64,000 bases of DNA from Candidatus Enterococcus testudinis (GTDB lineage: Bacteria; Bacillota; Bacilli; Lactobacillales; Enterococcaceae), in assembly GCF_002140915.1 (NCBI RefSeq), contig NZ_NGKU01000001.1, positions 1,013,095-1,077,094 on the forward strand. The letters are read 5' to 3'. Below the pieces are notes generated by a model, which ran no database searches, was not told the DNA's origin, and saw nothing but the letters and a program-made list of their open reading frames with translations. The translations under genes were made by a program, and so were the position numbers. Of the stretch, positions 47,352 to 57,862 are shown one piece after another; within the stretch, counting starts at the first letter, position 1, and the number at the start of each line of letters is the position of its first letter.

Positions 47352-48191
47352 ATGAAACCAATCACGATCTACAACAACAATGCTATCTTAGTCGATGACA
47401 ATGGCACGGAATGTGTAGTGATTGGCAATGGTGTTGGATTTGGGGTAAAAGGTAGTGGTGTGATTGATGAAAGAAAAATCGACAAAAAATATATACTTGA
47501 TAGTGAATTCACACAGAATAAGTTTGGAAACCTTATGGCAGGTATGGATGAAAGACATGTTATATTAACCGCAAAAATCATTGAAGAAGCTGAAAAAGAT
47601 CTTGCTCGAACATTTGATCCAAGCATTTATTTATTTTTAGGAGATCATATCAATTATGCCATCGAGAGAAATCATAAAGGTGAAGCAATCACCAATGATT
47701 TAATGTGGGAAATCAAGAAATATTATCCTAGAGAATTTGCTGCGGCAAAACGGTCACTTCAGTTTATTGAACGTTCAGAAAAAATCAGATTTATTGAAGA
47801 CGAAGCGGGTTTTATCGCATTACATTTTGTAAACGCTAGCTCAGGTTCAAGATACAAAAATGAAACGATTTTTACGACAAAGGTTATTGGAGAAATCGTT
47901 CAAATCGTCGAATACGATTACGGAATGAAGCTAGATGATACTTCGATGAATTATGACCGTTTTTTAACGCACATACGTTACTTTGTGAGTCGGATTTTTT
48001 CGAAAAGCAAAGAAGTCAAAGATGAGTCAGATCTGTTGCAACATGTAAAATCATTGTATCCGAAAGCTTATCAAACGGGTTTGAAAATCAAAAAGCATAT
48101 CGATGGACAGTACAAAGTCAAAATCACGGATTCGGAACTATTGTACTTTGTTATTCATATTAATCGCGTGACTACCAGAGAATTAACTTGA
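47352..48191 (+). CDS. licT: BglG/LicT-family antiterminator
   Basis: The start is set at ATG 47352 after AAAGGGAGTG, downstream of the leader terminator; an in-frame ATG at 47295 lies inside that terminator. The 279-residue protein has an RNA-binding CAT domain (1-57, ending in NGVGFGVKGSG-type residues), PRD1 (about 65-170) and PRD2 (about 172-278). PRDs are phosphorylated by the PTS, so activity depends on beta-glucoside transport. Two RAT sites, before its own gene and before bglP, are its likely targets. Confidence 0.93.
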   Translation: MKPITIYNNNAILVDDNGTECVVIGNGVGFGVKGSGVIDERKIDKKYILDSEFTQNKFGNLMAGMDERHVILTAKIIEEAEKDLARTFDPSIYLFLGDHINYAIERNHKGEAITNDLMWEIKKYYPREFAAAKRSLQFIERSEKIRFIEDEAGFIALHFVNASSGSRYKNETIFTTKVIGEIVQIVEYDYGMKLDDTSMNYDRFLTHIRYFVSRIFSKSKEVKDESDLLQHVKSLYPKAYQTGLKIKKHIDGQYKVKITDSELLYFVIHINRVTTRELT

Positions 48192-48193
48192 AA

Positions 48194-48269
48194 GTTTTGT
48201 TACCGCATGGGCAAGACCAAATAAAAGTTGATGGCAAATCTGCCTCAATTTTTATTTGGTCTGTTTTTA
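48194..48269 (+). promoter_or_regulatory. second RAT / terminator switch upstream of bglP
   Basis: GTTTTGTTACCGC..GGGCAAGACC (48194-48218) overlaps the terminator AGACCAAATAAAAGTTGA / TCAATTTTTATTTGGTCT (48215-48262, then GTTTTTATT). It starts 3 nt after the licT stop. Confidence 0.8.
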
Positions 48270-48285
48270 TTATTGAAGGAGGATA

Positions 48286-50175
48286 ATGATGAAAAAATAT
48301 CAAGAATTAGCAGAAAATATTATCGGAAATATTGGGGGATTAGACAACATTGAATCAGTTACAAATTGTATGACAAGATTAAGGTTTGTTTTAAAAGACA
48401 ATAAAAAAGTAAATGAAGACGACCTTAAAGCAACACCTGGCGTACAGGGGACTGCTTTTAAAGGTGGACAATATCAAGTGATCATTGGGACAGATGTTGC
48501 GAACGTAACAGAAGAAATCAATAAAATGGGCAAGTTTACACCTACTGATGATCAATCAAATAATCATAATGATGAAAGAGTCATTAATCGGGTTTTAGGT
48601 GCAATTACGTCTATTTTCCAACCAATTATACCGGCAATCTGTGGAGCGGGTATGTTGAAAGCAGTGCTAGCGTTACTGGTATTTTTAAACGTATTGAATG
48701 TAGAAGCGCAAACCTATCAACTATTGGCTTTGTTGGCTGATTCTGCGTTTTACTTTTTACCTATTATGTTGGCTGTGACCAGTGCGCAGTATTTCAAAGC
48801 CAATCCATTTTATGCTGCTGTTTTAGGTGCGATGTTGATCCATCCGACATTTGCAGCGATGGTTGCATCGGGTGAACCAATCTCTTTTGCAGGTATTTCT
48901 GTTCGTGCAGTATCCTATGGGTCAGCTGTCGTACCGCCTATTTTGATTATTTGGGCAATGGCGCATATCGAACGGTTGGCAAAGAAAATTTCACCAGATC
49001 CAGTGAAGATTTTCCTTGTACCACTGCTTGTCTTTCTTGTAACTGCACCACTTGCTTGGAGTATCATTGGTCCTTTAGGTGCTTTGGTCGGAGATGTTTT
49101 ACTCGTTGTATTTGAGTTCTTCAATAACCAAGCGCGTTGGGTACTGCCGGTATTGATGGGTGCCTTTACACCGTTCTTTGTCATGACAGGAATGCATTAT
49201 AGCTTTATGCCTGTGCAATTAGCGCAGTATGCTACGTTAGGGTATGGTACATTACTCGGTCCTGGTATGTTGGCTTCAAACATTGCCCAATCGGGAGCTT
49301 CATTAGCAGTAGCATTGAAAACGAAAGACAAAACAATGAAACAAACTGCTTTTTCTGCAAGTACGACTGCACTTTTTGGTATTACAGAACCTGCTTTATA
49401 TGGTGTAACAATGAAATTACGGACCCCTTTATGGGTTGTGATTGCCTCTGGTGGTGTGGCAGGACTATGGGCAGGATTAACAAATATGCGTACCTACGCG
49501 TCTGCTACTGCAGGGATTTTGGCACTGCCAGTATATTTAACTGATGATATATCCAATATCATTAATGCAGTAATTTGTATCGTGATTGCCTTTGCAATGT
49601 CTTTTGTTCTAACAATGTTTTTCGTTAATGCAGAAGGAAAAGAAAAAATGATTCCTGCAGAACAAAATGAACCAGCGATATCCATTTCGAGTAATGATTC
49701 AGTTCAACCTTTACGGACCCCTTTGAAAATAATCAGCCCATTGGTCGGAGCGCGTATAGCTGCAAGTGATATCCCAGATAGTGTTTTTGCAAATGAAATC
49801 ATGGGTCGAACAATTGCAATCAATCCCGAAGTTGGTCAAGTGATTGCACCGTTTGATGGAGAAGTTGTCACTATTTTCCCGACAGGACACGCGATAGGTA
49901 TAAAAAATGAGCAAGGTGTAGAGCTGCTTGTTCATATCGGCATCGATACAGTTGAATTGGATGGCGAAGGGTATACAGCTTATGTTAAAGCTGGTGATAC
50001 CTTTAAACAAGGTGATGTATTGGTCCAATTTGATCAAGAGTTTATTCAAGGTAAAGGCTATTCAACAATCACACCCGTGGTAGTGACGAATACAGCTGAT
50101 TTTACAGATGTGATCGTACATCAGGAGAATGAGCATGTTAAACAAGGTGATTTGTTACTTTCAATTTTTCAGTAA
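48286..50175 (+). CDS. bglP: PTS beta-glucoside EIIBCA
   Basis: The 629-residue permease imports and phosphorylates aryl-beta-glucosides or cellobiose-like sugars. The N-terminal EIIB has the phospho-Cys C28 (TNCMTRLRF), the EIIC part (about 105-455) has about ten membrane segments, and the EIIA domain (about 495-625) carries H550 (LLVHIGIDTV). All three domains are in one chain. GAAGGAGG precedes the start. It lies between licT and a GH1 gene, the standard bgl order. Confidence 0.95.
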   Translation: MMKKYQELAENIIGNIGGLDNIESVTNCMTRLRFVLKDNKKVNEDDLKATPGVQGTAFKGGQYQVIIGTDVANVTEEINKMGKFTPTDDQSNNHNDERVINRVLGAITSIFQPIIPAICGAGMLKAVLALLVFLNVLNVEAQTYQLLALLADSAFYFLPIMLAVTSAQYFKANPFYAAVLGAMLIHPTFAAMVASGEPISFAGISVRAVSYGSAVVPPILIIWAMAHIERLAKKISPDPVKIFLVPLLVFLVTAPLAWSIIGPLGALVGDVLLVVFEFFNNQARWVLPVLMGAFTPFFVMTGMHYSFMPVQLAQYATLGYGTLLGPGMLASNIAQSGASLAVALKTKDKTMKQTAFSASTTALFGITEPALYGVTMKLRTPLWVVIASGGVAGLWAGLTNMRTYASATAGILALPVYLTDDISNIINAVICIVIAFAMSFVLTMFFVNAEGKEKMIPAEQNEPAISISSNDSVQPLRTPLKIISPLVGARIAASDIPDSVFANEIMGRTIAINPEVGQVIAPFDGEVVTIFPTGHAIGIKNEQGVELLVHIGIDTVELDGEGYTAYVKAGDTFKQGDVLVQFDQEFIQGKGYSTITPVVVTNTADFTDVIVHQENEHVKQGDLLLSIFQ

Positions 50176-51594
<1,419 letters not shown>

Positions 51595-51786
51595 GAGAGA
51601 ATCGGTAAAATAGGACAAATATTAGATAGTGAGTTAATGCAACTTACATTCCAATAACTAAATAACAATTTGTTTACAAAGAGATAACATCTGTTTGCAG
51701 TGAGATGATTTTCTATCGATTATGCCCACAAACGATATGTTTTCAATTATCCTGTATAAAGTGAGTAAAAGGAAAAAGGAGAACAT

Positions 51787-53118
51787 ATGAAAAAGACGAT
51801 CGCATTTGCCGGTTCCTTGATCTTGTTTGGTTTGCCAGTGGTTGGGCAAGCAGAAGAAACAGTCGATCAAAAAATCCAGCAGCAAACTGAACGTATCAAT
51901 GATATCAAAGGACAATCATCCTCTATCGAAGCATATAAACAAGAGACGGAAGCAGAAATCAAACAAATCGAGGCAGAAATTGCCGCGCTGTTTGAGGAAA
52001 AATCAACAACAGAGCAGCAAGTCAACAAGATTGTACTTGACATTCAGGATTTGGAAGAGAAAATTGCCAAGCGAACGGAAACGTTAGCTAATCAAGCCCG
52101 TGATATTCAAGTGTCAGAACCTTCAAGCAATATGATGGAATCACTTTTGGCAGCAGAATCTTTTGGAGAAGTGATCCAAAGAGCGATTGCTTCAGTGACA
52201 ATCATGAATGCCAGCAATAGTATTGTTGAACAACAGCAACAAGACATTGAGACCAGTCAAGTCTTAGAAAAAGACTTAACTGAAAAACTAGAAGAAATCG
52301 ATGCCAATACCCAAACTGTTGAGAAAAAACAAACCGAGTTGGCAGATATTCATTTGAATCAAGAAGTAGAGTTGGCGGCTTTAGCCATTTCATTGAATGA
52401 AGAAGAAGAGAAGAAAGGCGACTTAGAAAAAGAGAAAGCAGAAGCAGAGCGCAAACGGGAAGCGGCTTTGAAACAAAAAGCTGAAGAAGAAGCATTGGCG
52501 CAACAAGCAAAAGCAGCAGCCGAAGCTGAAGTAGAAAAACAAGCTGTCGCAAAAGCCGAAGCCAAAAATATTGCAGCAAAACAAGAGGCGAACCAAACAA
52601 ACGCGGATGTGTCAAAAACGGAAACAACTACAGTCACAGCTTCGGCTTCTTCTATTGTTACACCTGACGAAGCTGTCGAAGAAGTATCCTCAGATAAATC
52701 TGATACGCCTGCGACTACCAGTGGCTGGTCAATGCCTGTCGACGCTGTGCATGTGTCAAGTCGATTTGGTTATCGGACTGACCCAACTGGATCTTCTGGA
52801 AATCAGCACAACGGCATTGATTTCACTGGCGCCAGCGGCACACCTATCTATGCAATACAAGCAGGAGAGGTCGTTGAAGCGGGGTACGGACCCTCTACAG
52901 GAAATTATGTCATCATCAAACATAGCAACGGTATCTATAGCTACTATATGCATTTCAATAGTCTACCAGCCGTTTCTGTTGGGCAAAGTGTTTCTGCCCG
53001 TCAATATATCGGCGGAATGGGTACAACTGGAAATTCAACAGGTGTTCATTTGCACTTAGGTATGGCCACAGGTCTTTGGTCCGGGTTCTTTGATCCAGCC
53101 AGTGAATTAGGTATCTAA
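51787..53118 (+). CDS. secreted M23 peptidoglycan endopeptidase with coiled-coil
   Basis: The 443-residue protein has a signal peptide (1-22), a long coiled-coil (about 25-270) of the CwlO/PcsB kind rich in Glu, Gln and Ala, a Thr/Ser linker, and a C-terminal LytM/M23 zinc peptidase domain (about 315-443) with H341 and D345 (HNGID) and H421/H423 (VHLHLG). It should cleave cross-bridges during growth, with the coiled-coil as a control element, often through FtsEX. AAAAAGGAG precedes the ATG. It is monocistronic. A hairpin follows whose T tract faces the opposite strand. Confidence 0.9.
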   Translation: MKKTIAFAGSLILFGLPVVGQAEETVDQKIQQQTERINDIKGQSSSIEAYKQETEAEIKQIEAEIAALFEEKSTTEQQVNKIVLDIQDLEEKIAKRTETLANQARDIQVSEPSSNMMESLLAAESFGEVIQRAIASVTIMNASNSIVEQQQQDIETSQVLEKDLTEKLEEIDANTQTVEKKQTELADIHLNQEVELAALAISLNEEEEKKGDLEKEKAEAERKREAALKQKAEEEALAQQAKAAAEAEVEKQAVAKAEAKNIAAKQEANQTNADVSKTETTTVTASASSIVTPDEAVEEVSSDKSDTPATTSGWSMPVDAVHVSSRFGYRTDPTGSSGNQHNGIDFTGASGTPIYAIQAGEVVEAGYGPSTGNYVIIKHSNGIYSYYMHFNSLPAVSVGQSVSARQYIGGMGTTGNSTGVHLHLGMATGLWSGFFDPASELGI

Positions 53119-53370
53119 CATACAAAAAAAACAGCCTCTCTCAATAATTTTTGAGAGGGCTGTTTGGTTTTGTTCATTCGCATATTGAGGGTAATTCAAA
53201 TAAATCAATACCAATGAAACAACCAATAAAATAAAGCCAATCACACCTAAGGGGATGACAGGTCCATTCCAAGCAGGTTTATTGGCAAATGCTCGTATAC
53301 GAAAAATAATACTTGCTAGTCCTAGAAAAATGACGCTAGCAGCAAAAATAATGATTGCAATGGTTAACAT
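53107..53370 (-). CDS. small membrane protein whose frame runs through a terminator
   Basis: GAGGAG lies 9 nt before the ATG. The 87 residues include two membrane helices (about 1-24 and 40-60) and a tail NYPQYANEQNQTALSKIIE. The last part, about from QTALS to the stop, is coded by an intrinsic terminator (53124-53164) with its T8 tract on this strand, and the TAA at 53107 lies past it, inside the end of the convergent M23 gene. Transcripts that end at the T tract would have no stop codon. Either an original stop was lost or the gene is built as a tmRNA-controlled non-stop gene. The function is unknown. Confidence 0.6.
   Translation of the reverse strand: MLTIAIIIFAASVIFLGLASIIFRIRAFANKPAWNGPVIPLGVIGFILLVVSLVLIYLNYPQYANEQNQTALSKIIERGCFFCMLDT
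53124..53164 (-). terminator. intrinsic terminator (inside a coding frame)
   Basis: AACAGCC.CTCTCAA / TTGAGAG.GGCTGTT with T8 on the minus strand. The plus side ends only in TTTGGTTTTG, so it is oriented mainly for the minus gene. Confidence 0.8.
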
Positions 53371-53484
53371 AAGTTTTTTCTCCTCATCAATTTGGGTTTG
53401 TGTAATTTATAGTAACACGAAAAATGACCAAATCAAGGAGATGACAAAAGCGTTCGTTCAAACCATATTTGATGTAAGTTAGAT

Positions 53485-53733
53485 TTATAGGAAAACGTAT
53501 AACAAAATAAAAATGTATACAAGGCAATCACCCAGCAACGGCCATAATACTCTCTTAGTGCTTTTAGAAAACAAAAAACAGTCAATCGCAAACAACACAA
53601 TCACTGTTGGCAATGCGTAAGTCCATGATGGCTGTTGCCAGATGATATAAATGAAATTTCCTATGAGTGCACAAAGATACGCTATATAAGCAAGTCGATA
53701 TTTTTTTGGCATATACCGAAGATTTCCTAGCAT
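53485..53733 (-). CDS. small membrane protein, 82 residues
   Basis: AGGAAGG lies about 10 nt before the ATG. Three hydrophobic stretches (about 13-32, 38-55 and 62-82) with a basic N-terminus suggest an integral membrane protein. It is not recognised and has no close partner; it is followed by another small membrane gene on the same strand after about 115 bp. Confidence 0.6.
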   Translation of the reverse strand: MLGNLRYMPKKYRLAYIAYLCALIGNFIYIIWQQPSWTYALPTVIVLFAIDCFLFSKSTKRVLWPLLGDCLVYIFILLYVFL

Positions 53734-53837
53734 GTAGTCACAACCTTCCTAAAGAATTTTCTACATCCTATCACGTATTTAATGCCAAGACAATAAAAAA
53801 ATGACCAATCAGTGATTGATCATCGGTTTTCTTCAGG

Positions 53838-54206
53838 TTAACGCCAAAACGTTGTCACTTCGGATTTGTCTTCCAAATTAAAGGCAATCATTTTAAAAAT
53901 CATATCTTCATTGATGGCTTCGGTCCATTTAATACGAATAATATTCTCGGTATAACTGTAACCCGCATCTTCAATCTCAGAAGTGAATTGATTTAAACAT
54001 GGTGTTTCTGGTGAAACAGCAAAATGTTGTTTCGACACACTAATACCCAAAATAAACGTTTGATGATGTGTAAACATGGGTTGGCCCCACTTGATGACAG
54101 GAATTAGATCAGGAAATTCTTGTAGTATATGTGTAAATAATGTGCGTAGTTTATTTTGTTTGTCTTCATCGGTGATTTTAGCAAGAAATGGTTCTAACGC
54201 ATCCAT
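53838..54206 (-). CDS. DUF1801 (YdhG-like) protein
   Basis: The start is set at ATG 54206, 8 nt after AAGGGAG, giving 122 residues; the in-frame ATG at 54224 lies before that site. The core VIKWGQPMF, LGISVSKQHFAVSPE and ENIIRIKW is typical of DUF1801 proteins, whose fold is frataxin-like. Some members have been linked to iron handling, but the role here is open. It is monocistronic. Confidence 0.8.
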   Translation of the reverse strand: MDALEPFLAKITDEDKQNKLRTLFTHILQEFPDLIPVIKWGQPMFTHHQTFILGISVSKQHFAVSPETPCLNQFTSEIEDAGYSYTENIIRIKWTEAINEDMIFKMIAFNLEDKSEVTTFWR

Positions 54207-54301
54207 TGGAAAGTCTCCCTTCATTTCTTTATATGACTAGAGTGTATGTTGAAACGATAAAAAAGGCAATGAGAACGCATGTTATCAACGGGATGTGTGT
54301 C

Positions 54302-54877
54302 TCATCTTGATTTTTTATTCGAGAGATAGCCTTGAATCAAGAAATTTTCTCGATGATAAAGATCAATCGTTTGTATCTGTTGTAAGGCAATCGTTTGCTT
54401 CTGATGCCAAGTATAGTCCTCAAAATCCAACAAATGTAAGACAATATTTTCGGTATCTAAAAGGGCGATTTTCCCTGTGAATACTTGATCTTCGTAGGTA
54501 AGAATGTTGATGATCTGACTTTTTTGCAAAAGCTGATTGAATAGCTCGTAAATCGTGTCAAAAGTATGTTCATTCATTTGTGCTTCAAGCTGATAGGGAT
54601 CGAAGAGACCATGCTGCTGGTTATAATCGATATAGTAAGCAAACGCATCAAGATAGGCCGTGTGTTCCTTCAATAAAGTAATATCATGGACCTTTCTCAG
54701 TTGAATACTTTCAAGTGACCCAGTCAAATTGATGGAATTGAAAATAAAATAATCTTGGTCAAGCGGTTGAATAATAAATCCCACAGAGAAATAGGGATCA
54801 ACGCTGCTATCGAGTTCAGCAGTATAACATTCTACTAATTTGTGTTCATAGCCGTCAAACGCAAATGTGTCTTCCAT
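54302..54877 (-). CDS. hypothetical protein, 191 residues
   Basis: The start is at ATG 54877, 9 nt after GAAAGAAGG; an upstream in-frame ATG at 54904 has none. The acidic cytoplasmic-looking protein has two similar strand-rich parts: residues about 10-70 and a C-terminal part (about 125-185: LTYEDQVFTGKIALLDTEN, LHLLDFEDYTWHQKQ, IQTIDLYHRENFLIQGYL) that resembles an Sm- or WYL-like small barrel in its strand pattern. I do not recognise the family. Confidence 0.6.
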   Translation of the reverse strand: MEDTFAFDGYEHKLVECYTAELDSSVDPYFSVGFIIQPLDQDYFIFNSINLTGSLESIQLRKVHDITLLKEHTAYLDAFAYYIDYNQQHGLFDPYQLEAQMNEHTFDTIYELFNQLLQKSQIINILTYEDQVFTGKIALLDTENIVLHLLDFEDYTWHQKQTIALQQIQTIDLYHRENFLIQGYLSNKKSR

Positions 54878-55028
54878 ACGAAAAAGCCTTCTTTCTAAAT
54901 GCAATCAAGGTATCGCGACCCTTCATTTCTAATAGAATAGCAAAAATTCCCACGAAATCAAGCATTCTAGAATAAATTCATCGATAGTAAAAGTAACCGA
55001 TTGCAATCAAATGAAAATATGGTAGAAT

Positions 55029-55050
55029 ATAACTTGTTCGAACAAGTTAT
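55029..55050. promoter_or_regulatory. 22-bp perfect palindrome, probable GntR operator
   Basis: ATAACTTGTTC is followed directly by its reverse complement. It overlaps or abuts a likely -10 (TAGAAT, 55023-55028), with TTGCAA 16 bp before that. The GntR/HutC gene at 57045 closes this cluster and is the natural candidate to bind it. Confidence 0.65.
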
Positions 55051-55091
55051 CGACATAGCAAATGAATAGTTAAGTGAAAGGAGGGATACAG

Positions 55092-55586
55092 GTGAAAAGC
55101 AGCAAACCAATGGCCAATGAGGATAAACAACTAGTAGCCAAAAATAGTATGCGCTTTAATCGGTTTTTGATTTTTCGATATGTTACCGCACTTTTTTTAT
55201 TCGTCAATTTATATTGGGGCATATTAAGTTTAGTCCATTGGACGGTTGTTGGAATGATACCGATCGTATTGATGGTGATGGATGGATGTATTTTGGTTGA
55301 ACAAACGCAAAAATACTGGCAGCAGTCAAATCGCTTGCAGGTCACAAAATATGTGTTTTGGATACAGACAGGGGTCAATGTCATGGGTGTGTTTCTTGTG
55401 TTGGTTGGCCAGCAGCAACGCATCGTACCGTTTGTGAATGAAACAGGTCGCTGGCTCTTGCTTATCATGTTTATGCTCGGTTTATTGATTTGTCTTTTTG
55501 TACAACGCAAGATTTGGTTGATCGAACATGATCGTGATAAATATTTAACTTATTTGAAAGCGTTTGAAGGATATGGAGGGAAATAA
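55092..55586 (+). CDS. membrane protein in EIIC operon, 164 residues
   Basis: The start is placed at GTG 55092 after AAAGGAGGG. The protein has about four membrane helices (about 28-48, 50-68, 88-110, 122-142) and short charged ends. It precedes the EIIC gene by 1 nt between stop and start, so the two are tightly coupled. It is not recognised; it may be an accessory to the permease. Expression is probably controlled by the palindrome at 55029-55050. Confidence 0.65.
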   Translation: MKSSKPMANEDKQLVAKNSMRFNRFLIFRYVTALFLFVNLYWGILSLVHWTVVGMIPIVLMVMDGCILVEQTQKYWQQSNRLQVTKYVFWIQTGVNVMGVFLVLVGQQQRIVPFVNETGRWLLLIMFMLGLLICLFVQRKIWLIEHDRDKYLTYLKAFEGYGGK

Positions 55587-55587
55587 T

Positions 55588-56943
55588 ATGGATACAGAAA
55601 ACAACAAGATGTTTGCGTTTTTAGATCGCTATTTAATGGGACCAATGGGGAAAATTTCTCAACTACGTATCGTACGAGGTGTGATGGCAGCTGGTATGGC
55701 GTCGATTCCATTTACGATTGTGGGATCAATGTTCTTGATCATTAGTGTTTTGCCACAAAGTTTTCCAGCATTAGAAGGCATTTGGGCAGCTTCATTTGAT
55801 AAGATTGAAAGCTTATATATGCTTGGTAATACCGCAACGATGGGCATTTTGGCCTTATACTTTTGTTTAGTGTTTGGATATGAATATACAAAAATTCAAG
55901 CGCAAGAAGAAAAACTTGTTCTAAGCCCTGTGAATGGTGCTTTATTATCAATGATGGCATTCTTTATGTGTTTACCTCAATTAGTTTTTGAAGGCGGTAT
56001 GGCTACATTAGTCAATGTTGTGACAGATGATCAAAAAATCATCGACGGTTGGGAAATGGCAGGTGGCGTGACACGTTTGGGCACAACAGGTATTTTTACA
56101 GCAATCATCATGGCGATCATCGCAGTGAAAGTCTACGCATTTTGTGTGAAACGCAAAATATATATTAAGATGCCAGACACTGTGCCAACAGGCGTTTCTA
56201 CCTCATTTACAGCATTGATTCCAACAGCACTGATAGCATTGATTGTGATTGTGATCAATGGTACTTTGGTTGCTTTTGGAACGGATATCTTTAAAGTAAT
56301 AGCCGTACCATTTAGTTTTGTTTCTCAATTAACAAGCAGCTGGTTCGGATTGCTTGTCATTTACTTCTTTATGCATGCCTTGTGGATCGTTGGGATTCAT
56401 GGAGCGACAATCGTGACATCATTTTTAACGCCTATTGTATTGTCAAATATGGTAGAAAATCAAAGTGGTGCCAATATCGCTTTTGCCGGTGAGTTTAACA
56501 ATAGTTTTGTAACGATCGGTGGATCTGGTGCGACATTGGGTATGGTGGTTTTCATTGCGTTTTTTGCAAAATCAGCACAATTAAGTGCTTTAGGAAAAGC
56601 GGCTATAGTACCGTCATTCTTTAATATCAATGAACCAATACTATTCGGTATGCCAGTCGTTTATAATCCCTATACAGCGATTCCGTTTTTCTTAGCACCG
56701 ATGGTTTCTATGTCCGTTGCATATTTTGGCATTTCTTGGGGATTTGTGAATCCACCGATTGCCCAAGTAGCCTGGCCAACACCAATCGGTCTCTCCGGCT
56801 TCATCGGATCTGGCGGTGACTGGCGTGCGTTTGTTCTAGCAGTCATCTGTGCAGCTGTAGCATTCTTGATTTGGTTCCCGTTCATCAAAATGTATGATGG
56901 GAAATTATATAGCGAAGAACAAAGCAAAGCGACACATGCATAA
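55588..56943 (+). CDS. PTS EIIC permease, lactose/cellobiose family
   Basis: ATG 55588 follows GGAGGGA; an in-frame ATG at 55564 overlaps the previous gene. The 451-residue permease shows RGVMAAGMASIPFTIVGSMFL, IKMPDTVPTGVSTSFTALIP, MHALWIVGIHGATI and FNINEPILFGMPVVYNP. No EIIA/EIIB is adjacent. A terminator and a GntR gene follow. Confidence 0.88.
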   Translation: MDTENNKMFAFLDRYLMGPMGKISQLRIVRGVMAAGMASIPFTIVGSMFLIISVLPQSFPALEGIWAASFDKIESLYMLGNTATMGILALYFCLVFGYEYTKIQAQEEKLVLSPVNGALLSMMAFFMCLPQLVFEGGMATLVNVVTDDQKIIDGWEMAGGVTRLGTTGIFTAIIMAIIAVKVYAFCVKRKIYIKMPDTVPTGVSTSFTALIPTALIALIVIVINGTLVAFGTDIFKVIAVPFSFVSQLTSSWFGLLVIYFFMHALWIVGIHGATIVTSFLTPIVLSNMVENQSGANIAFAGEFNNSFVTIGGSGATLGMVVFIAFFAKSAQLSALGKAAIVPSFFNINEPILFGMPVVYNPYTAIPFFLAPMVSMSVAYFGISWGFVNPPIAQVAWPTPIGLSGFIGSGGDWRAFVLAVICAAVAFLIWFPFIKMYDGKLYSEEQSKATHA

Positions 56944-56958
56944 GATAATTACGTCAAA

Positions 56959-56995
56959 CAAAAAGCCGGCTATCTAAAAATAGCTGGCTTTTTGT
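56959..56995 (+). terminator. intrinsic terminator
   Basis: AAAAAGCC.GCTAT / ATAGC.GGCTTTTT lies after the EIIC gene. Confidence 0.85.
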
Positions 56996-57044
56996 CTGTA
57001 TAATATGGTACATATTGAGTAACAGAAATAAGGGAGAATGGACA

Positions 57045-57770
57045 ATGGAGAAACTAAATATCGATCAATTGGTGGCAGAACTGATCAGCAAAATAGATAG
57101 CGGTGCCTTAGCGAATGAAGAGGGGAAATTACCCAGTGAGCGAGAATTGCTGGCGCGTTATCCCATTTCTCGTTATACGCTGCGACAAGCACTGGACAAA
57201 TTAAGCAAAATGGGGCGTATTTATCAAATGCAAGGCCGAGGTTCCTATATTCGTGGGCGAAATATGTCCGCAGCAAGTTATGAGCAAGGCGATCTGGGCT
57301 CTAATGAGGATCTGACTCGAGGGGAGAAAAATATTCAAACGGTTCATTTCACCAAGCGCATCATCCACAGCGAAGAAGCTTTGTTTTTGCCGAGTCAAAA
57401 ACAGTTTTCACAAGAGCAGCAATTCATTGAGGTGAAGCGTTATCGTACATTGGATAATAAGCCCTATTTGATCGATCATTCCTATTATATTCCAGAAATT
57501 GTTGGAGACATATCTGATACGATGGTATTGGGATCAATGTTTGAAGCATTGGAAATAGAAAAAGACCTGCGCGTAGGTTTCATCGATAAATTTATCCAAA
57601 GTGACGCGCTGGATGCAATCCAAGCCGATTTCTTTCATTTAAAAGAAGGGATGCCAACCTTGACAGTGCGAGACGATAGTTATTTAAAAAATGGAGAGTT
57701 GTTGGCTTTTTCTAAAATATTTTATGATTATCGACTGGCAACTTTGTATATGCATAAGAAGTTGGTGTAA
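57045..57770 (+). CDS. GntR/HutC-family regulator
   Basis: The start is set at ATG 57045, 6 nt after AAGGGAGAA; ATG 57015 is upstream of that site. The 241-residue protein has a GntR winged HTH (KLPSERELLARYPISRYTLRQALDKL, about 25-70, with GRGSYI) and a UTRA effector domain (about 95-235, FIEVKRYRTLDNKPYLIDHSYYIP). Such proteins respond to phosphorylated sugars. It probably represses the upstream membrane-protein/EIIC pair through the 55029 palindrome. Confidence 0.85.
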   Translation: MEKLNIDQLVAELISKIDSGALANEEGKLPSERELLARYPISRYTLRQALDKLSKMGRIYQMQGRGSYIRGRNMSAASYEQGDLGSNEDLTRGEKNIQTVHFTKRIIHSEEALFLPSQKQFSQEQQFIEVKRYRTLDNKPYLIDHSYYIPEIVGDISDTMVLGSMFEALEIEKDLRVGFIDKFIQSDALDAIQADFFHLKEGMPTLTVRDDSYLKNGELLAFSKIFYDYRLATLYMHKKLV

Positions 57771-57862
57771 TGAAAATAGAACCCAATACTTTTTATTCAG
57801 TGGTAATTCCACAGAATCCTTATTATACTGATATTAAATATATTGTCTAAGGAGTCTATATA

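Noticed and set aside
52202-52637. Leu/Ser/Ala-rich minus-strand frames opposite the M23 coiled-coil
   Set aside because: They are low-complexity shadows of the Glu/Ala/Lys-rich coding strand.
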